DNA from: Actinoplanes cyaneus
GTDB taxonomy: Bacteria > Actinomycetota > Actinomycetes > Mycobacteriales > Micromonosporaceae
Assembly: GCF_016862095.1 (NCBI RefSeq)
Contig: NZ_BOMH01000016.1
Coordinates: 186,001-250,000, forward strand
DNA: 64,000 nt
Direction of reading: 5' to 3'
The notes under the pieces are model-generated. The model was not told the origin of the DNA and did not search any database. It saw only the letters and a program-made list of their open reading frames with translations. Shown piece by piece: positions 57,593-64,000 of this stretch. Positions within the stretch are counted from its first letter, which is position 1, and each line of letters starts with the position of its first letter. A program made the position numbers and the translations under genes.

Positions 57593-58480
57593 ATGTCCAC
57601 CACTGCCCGTCACCCGCTCGGCACCGACCGGGTGCCTGTCGGGCCTGGCATGTCGATGTTCGACCCGATGTTCATCGGCATCGACGAGTTCGGCCAGCAC
57701 GTCTCGCTGGACATCGTCTTCCACAACCTGCTCACCGCTGGTGAGCCCGGAGCCGGTAAATCCGGCCTGCTCAACAACGTCGCCGCCACCGCCGCGCTGT
57801 GCGACAACACCCGGCTCGTGCTGTTCGACGGCAAGTGGGTCGAGCTCGGCCCCTACATCGACATCGCCGACGAATTCGTCGGCGACGACATCGAAAAAGG
57901 ATTGTCCATCCTGCGTCGGCTGCTGACCGTCGCCCGTAACCGCTACCTGTGGCTGCTCGCCAACCGGCGCCGCAAAATCGCCCGCGAGGACAACCTGTCC
58001 ACCATCGTCACGATCATCGACGAACTCGCCATGTACCTGAAGGTGCTCGGCACCAAAGAACAACAGGCCGAATTCGAAAGCCTGCTCCGCGGGCTCGTCT
58101 CGATCGGCCGCGCCTGCGGCATGCCCGTCGTCGCCGCCACCCAGCGACCCTCCTGGGACATCATCGCCGCCAGCCTGCGCGATCTGTTCGGCTACCGGTG
58201 TGCTTTCCGGTGCACCACCGTCGGTTCCTCCGACGTCATCCTGGGCTCCGGCTGGGCCGACCTGGGCTACTCCGCGTCGGACATCGACATGGAGAACCGG
58301 GGAGCAGCCTGGCTCCTCGGCGAGGGCACCGTCCCGAAGCGCATCAAGGTCGCCTACCTCACCGACGCCGACATCTACGCCATCGCCGACTACGCCGCCT
58401 GGCTACGCCGGCCGAACCACGGCACCCCGGCGAACTTCACCGTTCCGGCCGCACGCCTCGACTGGGAGATGGCCGCATGA
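57593..58480 (+). CDS. traB: FtsK/SpoIIIE-type DNA translocase (TraB)
   Basis: 295 residues. Walker A GEPGAGKS (50-57), Walker B TIVTIIDELA, sensor ATQRPSWDIIAASLRDLF and arginine-finger region FGYRCAFRCTT. No membrane helix. In AICEs one hexameric FtsK-like motor moves double-stranded plasmid DNA between mycelia by recognising clt repeats. This one is only the motor; the anchor is a separate gene. Confidence 0.92.
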   Translation: MSTTARHPLGTDRVPVGPGMSMFDPMFIGIDEFGQHVSLDIVFHNLLTAGEPGAGKSGLLNNVAATAALCDNTRLVLFDGKWVELGPYIDIADEFVGDDIEKGLSILRRLLTVARNRYLWLLANRRRKIAREDNLSTIVTIIDELAMYLKVLGTKEQQAEFESLLRGLVSIGRACGMPVVAATQRPSWDIIAASLRDLFGYRCAFRCTTVGSSDVILGSGWADLGYSASDIDMENRGAAWLLGEGTVPKRIKVAYLTDADIYAIADYAAWLRRPNHGTPANFTVPAARLDWEMAA

Positions 58481-58662
58481 GCCACCCCCACCGGGTGATC
58501 ACCGGACCCGCCACCGCGACCGCCTACGTCGCCGGTCTCGTCGTCGGCTACCTCACCCGGCACCCCGCACCGGTCGCCGTTCTCGCCTTGGCGCTCACCG
58601 TCGCCCACACGCGAGCACACCGTCCCCGCCGCTCGACGGCACCCGGACGCACCACCGCATAA
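58477..58662 (+). CDS. Small hydrophobic spread-like protein
   Basis: 61 residues from ATG at 58477, overlapping the traB stop (ATGA). Hydrophobic TAYVAGLVVGYLTRH and PVAVLALALTVAHTRAH, then a basic tail. Position and size fit SpdD-type spread proteins. Confidence 0.65.
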   Translation: MSHPHRVITGPATATAYVAGLVVGYLTRHPAPVAVLALALTVAHTRAHRPRRSTAPGRTTA

Positions 58663-58748
58663 CGGAAGCGGTCGACAGAACCCCACCAGCCTGCAAGCAC
58701 GCGGGTTCTGCCGACCTCCACCAACAGCCCCGAAAGGACGTGGCTGCT

Positions 58749-59180
58749 GTGAAGCCTACCCATCAACCGGCCAACACACCCGACACCGACCCGGACATGA
58801 CACCGGCCGATCTGCTCCGAGGCGCGGCCCTCTACCTGTGGCTGCACGGCTGGATGACCGGCAACTTCTACGACTACGCCTCCGGCGACGCCTTCCCGCG
58901 CGCCTGCACCCTCGGCGCGATCAACGTCGCCGCCTACGGCCGCCCGATCCTGCACTCGGACGACGACGCCGACCAGGCCCTCACCGCCGCCTCGATCCGC
59001 GCCATGCGGACCTTCGCTGCCTACCTCGACCCCGATTTCGACGTCAACGTCATTAGCGCCATCGACGTCGTCGGCGACTGGAATGACGAGAAAGGCCGCA
59101 CCTGTGAGGACGTCGTCGACGCCCTCCGAGAGGCCGCCAACGACTGGGACAGCATCCACCACACCGGGGGTGCCCAATGA
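58749..59180 (+). CDS. DUF6197-like protein
   Basis: 143 residues from GTG at 58749. Pattern ADLLRGAALYLWLHGWMTGNFYDY, PRACTLGAINVAAYGRPI and a final LREAANDW. The GW...G and C..GAI layout matches DUF6197, common in actinomycete plasmids. Overlaps the next start (ATGA). Function unknown. Confidence 0.7.
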   Translation: MKPTHQPANTPDTDPDMTPADLLRGAALYLWLHGWMTGNFYDYASGDAFPRACTLGAINVAAYGRPILHSDDDADQALTAASIRAMRTFAAYLDPDFDVNVISAIDVVGDWNDEKGRTCEDVVDALREAANDWDSIHHTGGAQ

Positions 59181-59503
59181 GCCCGTCGTTCGTCAACCCG
59201 GCCTTGACACTCCACACCCCGACCGGGGATAGCCGGCCGCCGAAATCGCGCCGCCGCGACGTCGTCGAGAACGACGAATACGCCGCCTTCGTCCGGCGCA
59301 TCATCCGCGCCTTCGCCCGCCGCGTCGCCACCGGCGACGTCGAAGCCCTGCGCGACATGGTCGGCCTTTCCGACCTGCTCGACGACGCCATCACCGACGC
59401 CGTCAAAGGCCTACGGACCCACGGCTACTCCTGGGCCGAGATCGCCGACCGGCTCGGCATCACTCGCCAGGCCGCCCACCAGCGGTGGGGAGGCGACAAG
59501 TGA
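59177..59503 (+). CDS. Small helix-turn-helix protein
   Basis: 108 residues from ATG at 59177. C-terminal HTH GYSWAEIADRLGITRQAAHQRWG at ~80-105. The N-terminal half is basic. Probably a plasmid transcription factor; overlaps the next gene by GTGA. Confidence 0.8.
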   Translation: MSPSFVNPALTLHTPTGDSRPPKSRRRDVVENDEYAAFVRRIIRAFARRVATGDVEALRDMVGLSDLLDDAITDAVKGLRTHGYSWAEIADRLGITRQAAHQRWGGDK

Positions 59504-59916
59504 CCACCACGGCGCTGACCAACCCGTTCCTCGACGCCCTTGGAGCCCGCACCGGCATCCGCGTCGAGTTCTACGACCCCACCGGATGCCGCTACGGCTT
59601 CCCCACCTTCCCCTACCGGTACGCGCCCAAGAGTTTGGCCACCCGCCGCCAACTGCGCGCCGACGGCCTGCGGCCGAACGGTTACGACCCCGTCGCGCAG
59701 ATCCTGTGGCGGCACCGCAAGGAAATCCGCAAGGCCTATCTCTACCGCCGTGACTTGGCCGCATCCAAGCGTGTGGCCAGCCCGGCGCAGCTCGCCGTCA
59801 TCGAGCGGATGCTCATCGCCCGCCGCACGTGCGGCACCTGCGGCATCACCCGCGACTACTACATCCCGACCCGCACCGGAGCCTGCCTGATCTGCGAAAC
59901 GGGAGGCACCCGATGA
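59500..59916 (+). CDS. RRQRL-type zinc-binding AICE protein
   Basis: 138 residues from GTG at 59500. LATRRQLRADGLRPNGYDPVAQILWR followed by a zinc-ribbon CGTCGITRDYY...CLIC. The family is known from actinomycete plasmids only by its motif. Overlaps both neighbours. Confidence 0.75.
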   Translation: MTTTALTNPFLDALGARTGIRVEFYDPTGCRYGFPTFPYRYAPKSLATRRQLRADGLRPNGYDPVAQILWRHRKEIRKAYLYRRDLAASKRVASPAQLAVIERMLIARRTCGTCGITRDYYIPTRTGACLICETGGTR

Positions 59917-60365
59917 CCACGATCATCCTCTGCCCGGCATGCCTGACCGTCCTTCCGCAGGACTACCCGCACGACCACGTCGCCATCGACCGCGCACTGA
60001 CGACGCAGCCCGAACGGTTCGCCACGATGAGCCGGCCTGAGCGACGCGAAGTAGTCCTCACTGGCTTGGACCGTGGCACGTCCATCACCGCTCTCGCCGC
60101 CCTGTTCCGCATCCGAATCGGGATCCTGCGGGCTCTACTCCCGGCCGAGCACCCCGAATCAGCGCAGAACGCGCGGAACCGTCGCGCCGCTGACCTCGCC
60201 GCTCTGGAAGCGGCCGTCCGATCCCTGTGGACCCAGGGACTTCCCGACACCGACATCGCACTACGGACCGGACACAGCGTCTACGCCGTCCTTCGCGCTC
60301 GCCGCCGCCTCGGCCTGGCCGCCCTCGTCAACCACCACAACTTCCTGACCGGAGGTACCCGATGA
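59913..60365 (+). CDS. HTH protein with N-terminal CxxC
   Basis: 150 residues from ATG at 59913. N-terminal CPACLTVLP, then two helical segments, with a likely HTH in LDRGTSITALAALFRIRIGILRALLP and a second in GLPDTDIALRTGHSVYAVLRARRRLG. Two HTHs in one small protein suggest specific DNA binding. Confidence 0.65.
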   Translation: MTTIILCPACLTVLPQDYPHDHVAIDRALTTQPERFATMSRPERREVVLTGLDRGTSITALAALFRIRIGILRALLPAEHPESAQNARNRRAADLAALEAAVRSLWTQGLPDTDIALRTGHSVYAVLRARRRLGLAALVNHHNFLTGGTR

Positions 60366-60652
60366 GCCTCATCGACCTCGGCGCGCACCTGGCCGCCGAC
60401 AACTGCCTGTGGTGCATCGGCGGCATGAGCCCGGCCGGAATCCACCCCGACCTCGGCCCCGTTCTGCAACTCTGCCCCACCCAGCGGTGGTGCGACGAAT
60501 GCGGCGGCCTGTCGCTGTTCCCCGCCGAGAGCGAAACCCTCGACGACCGCATCAACGACATGCTCGGCGACGGCCTGTCCGCCGTCTGGTGCTCCAGCTG
60601 CATAGGCGTCGTCGCCATCATCCCCGTCACCAACGACGGAGGCATCCGATGA
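60362..60652 (+). CDS. Cysteine-rich small protein
   Basis: 96 residues from ATG at 60362 overlapping the previous stop. Three CxxC pairs: CLWC, CDEC, CSSC. Probably a zinc-ribbon protein. No family recognised. Confidence 0.65.
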   Translation: MSLIDLGAHLAADNCLWCIGGMSPAGIHPDLGPVLQLCPTQRWCDECGGLSLFPAESETLDDRINDMLGDGLSAVWCSSCIGVVAIIPVTNDGGIR

Positions 60653-61500
60653 AACGGCCTTGGAAAGCCGACAAGCCCACCAACCAGCCGACCAGCAGCG
60701 TCGTGGCCGACGGGCACAGCCTCACCGAACAGTTCGCCATCGAGTACGCCAAGAGCGCGGTGCCGAACATGCTCAAGGCCATCGACAGCGTCAAACGCTA
60801 CAACCGGGCCACCCTCATCGGAGCGCTGATCACCAGCTACCTCCACCAGGCCCACTACCTGTCCAGCAAAGGCGCGGGCTACTTCGCCTACCTGCCCCCG
60901 GCGATCTTCGACACCGCCATGGTGGCCATGCTGATCGTGGTCCGTACCCACGGCATCGTCAAAGACGCCAAACGCTGGGCCATGGCCGTCTTCATCGGCG
61001 CGGCCCTGCTCTCGGCCACCGTCAACTTCGCCGCACCCGGCGACCTCGGCATGCGCCTCGTCTTCGCCCTCGTCGTCGTCCTGGTCATCGGCGTCGAACT
61101 CGTCGCCGGACGCATCCGGCCCGACTTCACCGCCATCGACAAACAAGCCGCCGACCTCATGACCGCCGTCAACAAGATCCGGGCCAACAACATCCCGGCC
61201 CCGACGGCACCCGGCCACACCACCGCCCCGGCCGCCGTGGTCGACCCGCCCGCCCAACCGGCAGCGACCGATCCTCAAACCGTGCCGGACGTTCCGGCAC
61301 ACCTGCTGCCCACAGCAAGGTTCTCGATCGTCCAGCACGAGCAGACCACCGGACAGCCCATCACCGCCGACGATCTCGCCCTGCGACTCAACATCAGCCC
61401 GGCCGTCGCCGGAAGCCTCATCACCGCCATCCGTGCCACCAACCCGGCCCCGGCACGCCTCAACGGGCACACTCCCACCCTGACCGGTGGTGTGCGATGA
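60649..61500 (+). CDS. DUF2637/Spd-like membrane protein with C-terminal winged helix
   Basis: 283 residues from ATG at 60649. Four hydrophobic helices ~55-160 (YLPPAIFDTAMVAMLIVV, RWAMAVFIGAALLSATVNF, LVFALVVVLVIGVELVAG and one before), a linker, then a helical DNA-binding-like domain (ITADDLALRLNISPAVAGSLITAIRATNP). Matches SpdB/DUF2637 proteins of actinomycete plasmids, which help spread the plasmid along mycelium. Confidence 0.75.
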   Translation: MKRPWKADKPTNQPTSSVVADGHSLTEQFAIEYAKSAVPNMLKAIDSVKRYNRATLIGALITSYLHQAHYLSSKGAGYFAYLPPAIFDTAMVAMLIVVRTHGIVKDAKRWAMAVFIGAALLSATVNFAAPGDLGMRLVFALVVVLVIGVELVAGRIRPDFTAIDKQAADLMTAVNKIRANNIPAPTAPGHTTAPAAVVDPPAQPAATDPQTVPDVPAHLLPTARFSIVQHEQTTGQPITADDLALRLNISPAVAGSLITAIRATNPAPARLNGHTPTLTGGVR

Positions 61501-61790
61501 CGTTCGTCCACGTCGACATCCACCAGATCACCCACACCTGCCCGGCCGACCCGCAACCTCACCCGGTCGACACCCGCCGCACCATCGTCGCCACCGTCGA
61601 CGGCGGCCCCTGCCGCAACCCCATCACGATCCGCTGCGGCGACAAGACCGCAACGATCGACTGCGGCCGTCACGAACCCCACGACCGGCAATGCCCGGCC
61701 TGCCGCACCATCGTCATCGAACGACAGATCACCAGCACCTTCGTCGGCCATGAAGGCACGCAGCACCCCACCACCGGGATCGCTGCCTGA
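61497..61790 (+). CDS. Small cysteine/histidine-rich protein, unknown
   Basis: 97 residues from ATG at 61497 overlapping the previous stop. Cys in THTCPADPQ, GPCRNPITIRCGD, IDCGRHEP and DRQCPACRT. Probably zinc-binding. Directly upstream of repSA (2 bp). Confidence 0.65.
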   Translation: MTFVHVDIHQITHTCPADPQPHPVDTRRTIVATVDGGPCRNPITIRCGDKTATIDCGRHEPHDRQCPACRTIVIERQITSTFVGHEGTQHPTTGIAA

Positions 61791-61792
61791 CC

Positions 61793-63592
61793 ATGCACAC
61801 GTCGACGCTGGACCTCGTACCCCGGGAGCAGTCTGCCCGGGGTACGGGCTCGAACGCCGACGCCTGGACACCCCCACCCGCCGGATACACCGCAGCCGGC
61901 CAAGCCCTCACCCGCGCCACCACACCCGGCTACTTCGACTGGCTCGACCACATCCGCCCCGCCGCAGGCTGCACCCGTCCGATCCGGCTCACCGGCACCC
62001 TCGACACCATCGAAGCCGCCACCGGCCGCCTGCTCGACTCCCGGCACACCGACCAGCTCCCGGACGCCGCAATCTACAAAGCCTGCGGCAACCGGCGCTC
62101 CACCGTCTGCCCCTCCTGCGCCCACACCTACCAGCGCGACGCCTACCAGATCCTGCGCGCCGGACTCATCGGCGGCAAAGGCATCCCCGCCACCGTCGCC
62201 CGGCACCCGGCCGTATTCGTCACCCTCACCGCCCCCTCGTTCGGCGCGGTCCACACCCGGCACGTCCGCAAACACACCTGCCGCGACCGGAAACGCTGCG
62301 CCTGCCGCCCCGAACCCTGCCACGCCCGCCGCGACACCGCCCTCTGCCAGCACAACCAGGCGGCCGTCTGCTGGACACGCCACGAACCCGCCGATGCGCA
62401 ACTCGGCCGGCCCCTGTGCCTGGACTGCTACGACCACGCCCACCACGTCGTCTGGAACCTGTTCTCCGGCGAACTGTGGCACCGCACCAAACAGGACGCC
62501 GAACGCCGCCTCGCCAAACTGTGCAAAGCGCGCGGCATCCCGTTCCACGAAGTCACCGACGGCAAACGAGTCCGCCGCATCCCACCGATCCGGCTCGCGC
62601 ACGGCAAGGCCGCCGAGATGCAACGCCGCGGCGCGGTCCACTTCCACGCCCTGATCCGGCTCGACGGCGTCGACCCCACCGACACCTCACGGATCGTCGC
62701 GCCACCGCCCGGCATCGGCATCGGCGACCTGGTCGACGCGCTCCACGCCGCCAGCGACATCGACTTCACCACCCCGGCACACCCCGACCGGCCCGACGGC
62801 TGGCCCATGGCCTGGGGCGAACAGATCGACATCCGAGCGATCAGCCTCACCGGCACCGGCGACGTCACCGACAGCATGGTCGCCGGATACCTCGCCAAGT
62901 ACGCCACCAAAAGCACCGAGATCACCGGCCACAACTCGACCCGCATCACCAGCGACGTCATCGCCCAGCACGCCGACCCGACCGGTGACCACATCGCCCG
63001 CCTCATCCACGCCTGCTGGACCCTCGGCCACGACCCGGACACCCCCACCGGCAACCCGGCCGCCCGGCTCTCGATCTACACCGGCACAGCCGGTGCCACC
63101 ATCCGCAACCCGTTCATCAAACCGTGGCAGTGCCCGGACTGCGGAACCCGCACTCGCTACCGCACCTGCCCCGTCTGCGCCGCCGACCGTCAAGCCAGCC
63201 TTGACACCAAACAGCCCAGCACCCGCAAACCCAGCAACCCGTACCCCCGGCTGCGACGCTGGGCGCACATGCTCGGATTCGGCGGCCACTTCCTCACCAA
63301 GGCACGCCGCTACTCCGTCACCTTCCGCCTGCTCCGCGAGACCCGCATCGACTTCCGCCGCACCGAACCCGACCCGGCCGACACCACCGTGCGCACCGTC
63401 GACCACCTCGACGAAACAACCCTCATCGTCGGCACCCTGACCTTCGCCGGAGCCGGTTGGCATACCACCGGCGATGCACTCCTCGCCAACACCGCTGCGG
63501 CACAGGCACGCGAGCGACAAGCCATCGGACGCGAAGAACTGGCGCATGAAGTGGGTAGCGCCATCGCTCTCAACGATCCGATAGCCGCGTGA
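61793..63592 (+). CDS. repSA: RepSA-type rolling-circle replication initiator
   Basis: 599 residues from ATG at 61793. N-terminal zinc region CGNRRSTVCPSCAHTYQRDAYQ, HUH motif His283-Phe-His285 in GAVHFHALIRLD, catalytic Tyr366 or Tyr370 in GYLAKYATKS and a C-terminal CPDCGTRTRYRTCPVCAAD zinc ribbon. RepSA nicks the double-strand origin of pSAM2-type AICEs. Its stop overlaps the xis frame by GTGA. Confidence 0.93.
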   Translation: MHTSTLDLVPREQSARGTGSNADAWTPPPAGYTAAGQALTRATTPGYFDWLDHIRPAAGCTRPIRLTGTLDTIEAATGRLLDSRHTDQLPDAAIYKACGNRRSTVCPSCAHTYQRDAYQILRAGLIGGKGIPATVARHPAVFVTLTAPSFGAVHTRHVRKHTCRDRKRCACRPEPCHARRDTALCQHNQAAVCWTRHEPADAQLGRPLCLDCYDHAHHVVWNLFSGELWHRTKQDAERRLAKLCKARGIPFHEVTDGKRVRRIPPIRLAHGKAAEMQRRGAVHFHALIRLDGVDPTDTSRIVAPPPGIGIGDLVDALHAASDIDFTTPAHPDRPDGWPMAWGEQIDIRAISLTGTGDVTDSMVAGYLAKYATKSTEITGHNSTRITSDVIAQHADPTGDHIARLIHACWTLGHDPDTPTGNPAARLSIYTGTAGATIRNPFIKPWQCPDCGTRTRYRTCPVCAADRQASLDTKQPSTRKPSNPYPRLRRWAHMLGFGGHFLTKARRYSVTFRLLRETRIDFRRTEPDPADTTVRTVDHLDETTLIVGTLTFAGAGWHTTGDALLANTAAAQARERQAIGREELAHEVGSAIALNDPIAA

Positions 63593-63615
63593 CATACCGA
63601 GTGGAGGCATCACCA

Positions 63616-63825
63616 TTGGCTGAGAAATATCTGTCCCTACCGGAGGTTGCCGAGATATTGGGAACCACGATACGGTTCCCGCGACGCCTGGTAGAGGAAA
63701 GGCGCATCGAATTCAAGCGTTTCGGCCGCCATGTGCGCATTGCCGAGAGCGTCCTCAACGCCTACATCGATCAGTGCACGGTCTCGACCATTCGGCGACC
63801 GTCACGAGGAAGGAGGGCCGCCTGA
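63616..63825 (+). CDS. xis: Excisionase
   Basis: 69 residues from TTG at 63616, chosen because GGAGG sits at 63603-63607; a GTG at 63589 (overlapping the rep stop) would add nine residues. Winged-helix excisionase fold: YLSLPEVAEILGTTIRFPRRLVEE, FGRHVRIAESVLNAYIDQC. Controls the direction of Int recombination. Confidence 0.85.
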   Translation: MAEKYLSLPEVAEILGTTIRFPRRLVEERRIEFKRFGRHVRIAESVLNAYIDQCTVSTIRRPSRGRRAA

Positions 63826-64000
63826 GTGTCCGGGAACGCGAAGGGACGGAAACGCCGGTTCGGAAGTGTTCGTCAGCTTCCCTCCGGCTCCTGGCAGGCC
63901 AGGTACACCGGCCCGGACGGCTTGCCCCGTCTCGGCCGCTCTCCCTTCGACACCAAGCGGGCTGCTGAACAGTGGCTCGTGGAGGTCGAGGCCGACATAC
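63826..64000 (+). CDS. int: Integrase (tyrosine recombinase), N-terminal fragment cut by window
   Basis: 58 codons from GTG at 63826, directly after the xis stop, with AGGAAGGAGG upstream. Reads GSVRQLPSGSWQARYTGPDG then DTKRAAEQWLVEVEADI, the N-terminal DNA-binding part of AICE/phage integrases. The catalytic domain lies outside the window. Confidence 0.93.
   Translation, partial: MSGNAKGRKRRFGSVRQLPSGSWQARYTGPDGLPRLGRSPFDTKRAAEQWLVEVEADI

Larger units (their letters stand above)
49846..64000. mobile_element. Actinomycete integrative and conjugative element (AICE), right end outside window
   Basis: Bounded on the left by the tRNA-Ala att core. It contains the full AICE set: XRE regulators, Pra-like protein, TraB/FtsK translocase, spread proteins, RepSA rolling-circle initiator, xis and int. 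At least 14.2 kb is present; an integrase of normal size plus attR would bring it to roughly 15.5 kb. Left part (50.3-55.3 kb) is A/T-richer cargo; right part (55.4-64 kb) is GC-rich and tightly packed. Confidence 0.92.

Overview
The window looks like the chromosome of a high-GC actinomycete, most likely a member of the Micromonosporaceae (Actinoplanes/Micromonospora-like). The grounds are: very GC-rich codon third positions; frequent GTG starts and ATGA/GTGA stop-start overlaps; an F420 biosynthesis gene (fbiC); a WhiB regulator; the mtrA-mtrB-lpqB-comF-hpf-secA block typical of Actinobacteria; a DUF5753/DUF397 pair; and an actinomycete integrative and conjugative element (AICE) at the right edge. 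The assignment is inferred from gene content; no database search was possible.

Layout, core part (1-49.3 kb). The left edge cuts fbiC. A sugar-phosphate block follows: whiB, a degenerate zincin-like protein, DUF3499, then (after a deacetylase, an aldehyde dehydrogenase/DUF779 operon with its GAF regulator, and endonuclease V) manB, a Trm112-like protein, a SIS isomerase, a cation-efflux protein and manA. These supply mannose-1-P/GDP-mannose-type precursors. Next come a DUF5753 XRE regulator with its DUF397 partner, mtrA-mtrB-lpqB (two-component system plus lipoprotein, overlapping genes), comF, hpf (behind a stress-sigma-like promoter), a tandem GNAT protein and secA. Further right lie an Rv3235-type protein, a small excisionase-fold HTH protein, unknowns, a PadR regulator, prfB, ftsE-ftsX, an M23 endopeptidase probably controlled by FtsEX, and smpB, a CBM2-like anchored protein and tmRNA. 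After these are an SDR gene with a double operator, a secreted M36 metalloprotease, a hicBA toxin-antitoxin pair, pntA-pntB transhydrogenase and a prolyl oligopeptidase.

Right part (49.8 kb to the end) is an AICE. It starts at a 42-base remnant of the 3' half of tRNA-Ala(GGC), the attachment site. It ends, inside the window, with repSA (rolling-circle initiator), xis and the first 175 bases of an integrase gene. Between them are variable cargo, visibly richer in A/T: a twin-XRE/HEPN-like protein, a membrane protein of unknown family, and an HD-hydrolase / XRE-TPR / flavoprotein set. Then comes the conserved transfer module: a Pra-like regulator, a split TraB/FtsK translocase, spread proteins and a run of tightly overlapping small zinc-ribbon and HTH genes. 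A 64-base three-way-junction inverted repeat at 52.5 kb separates the cargo blocks.

The most unusual material is the AICE cargo, the cruciform, the four arrays of short tandem repeats in intergenic regions of the core chromosome, the paired operators in front of the SDR gene, and the palindrome over the whiB promoter.
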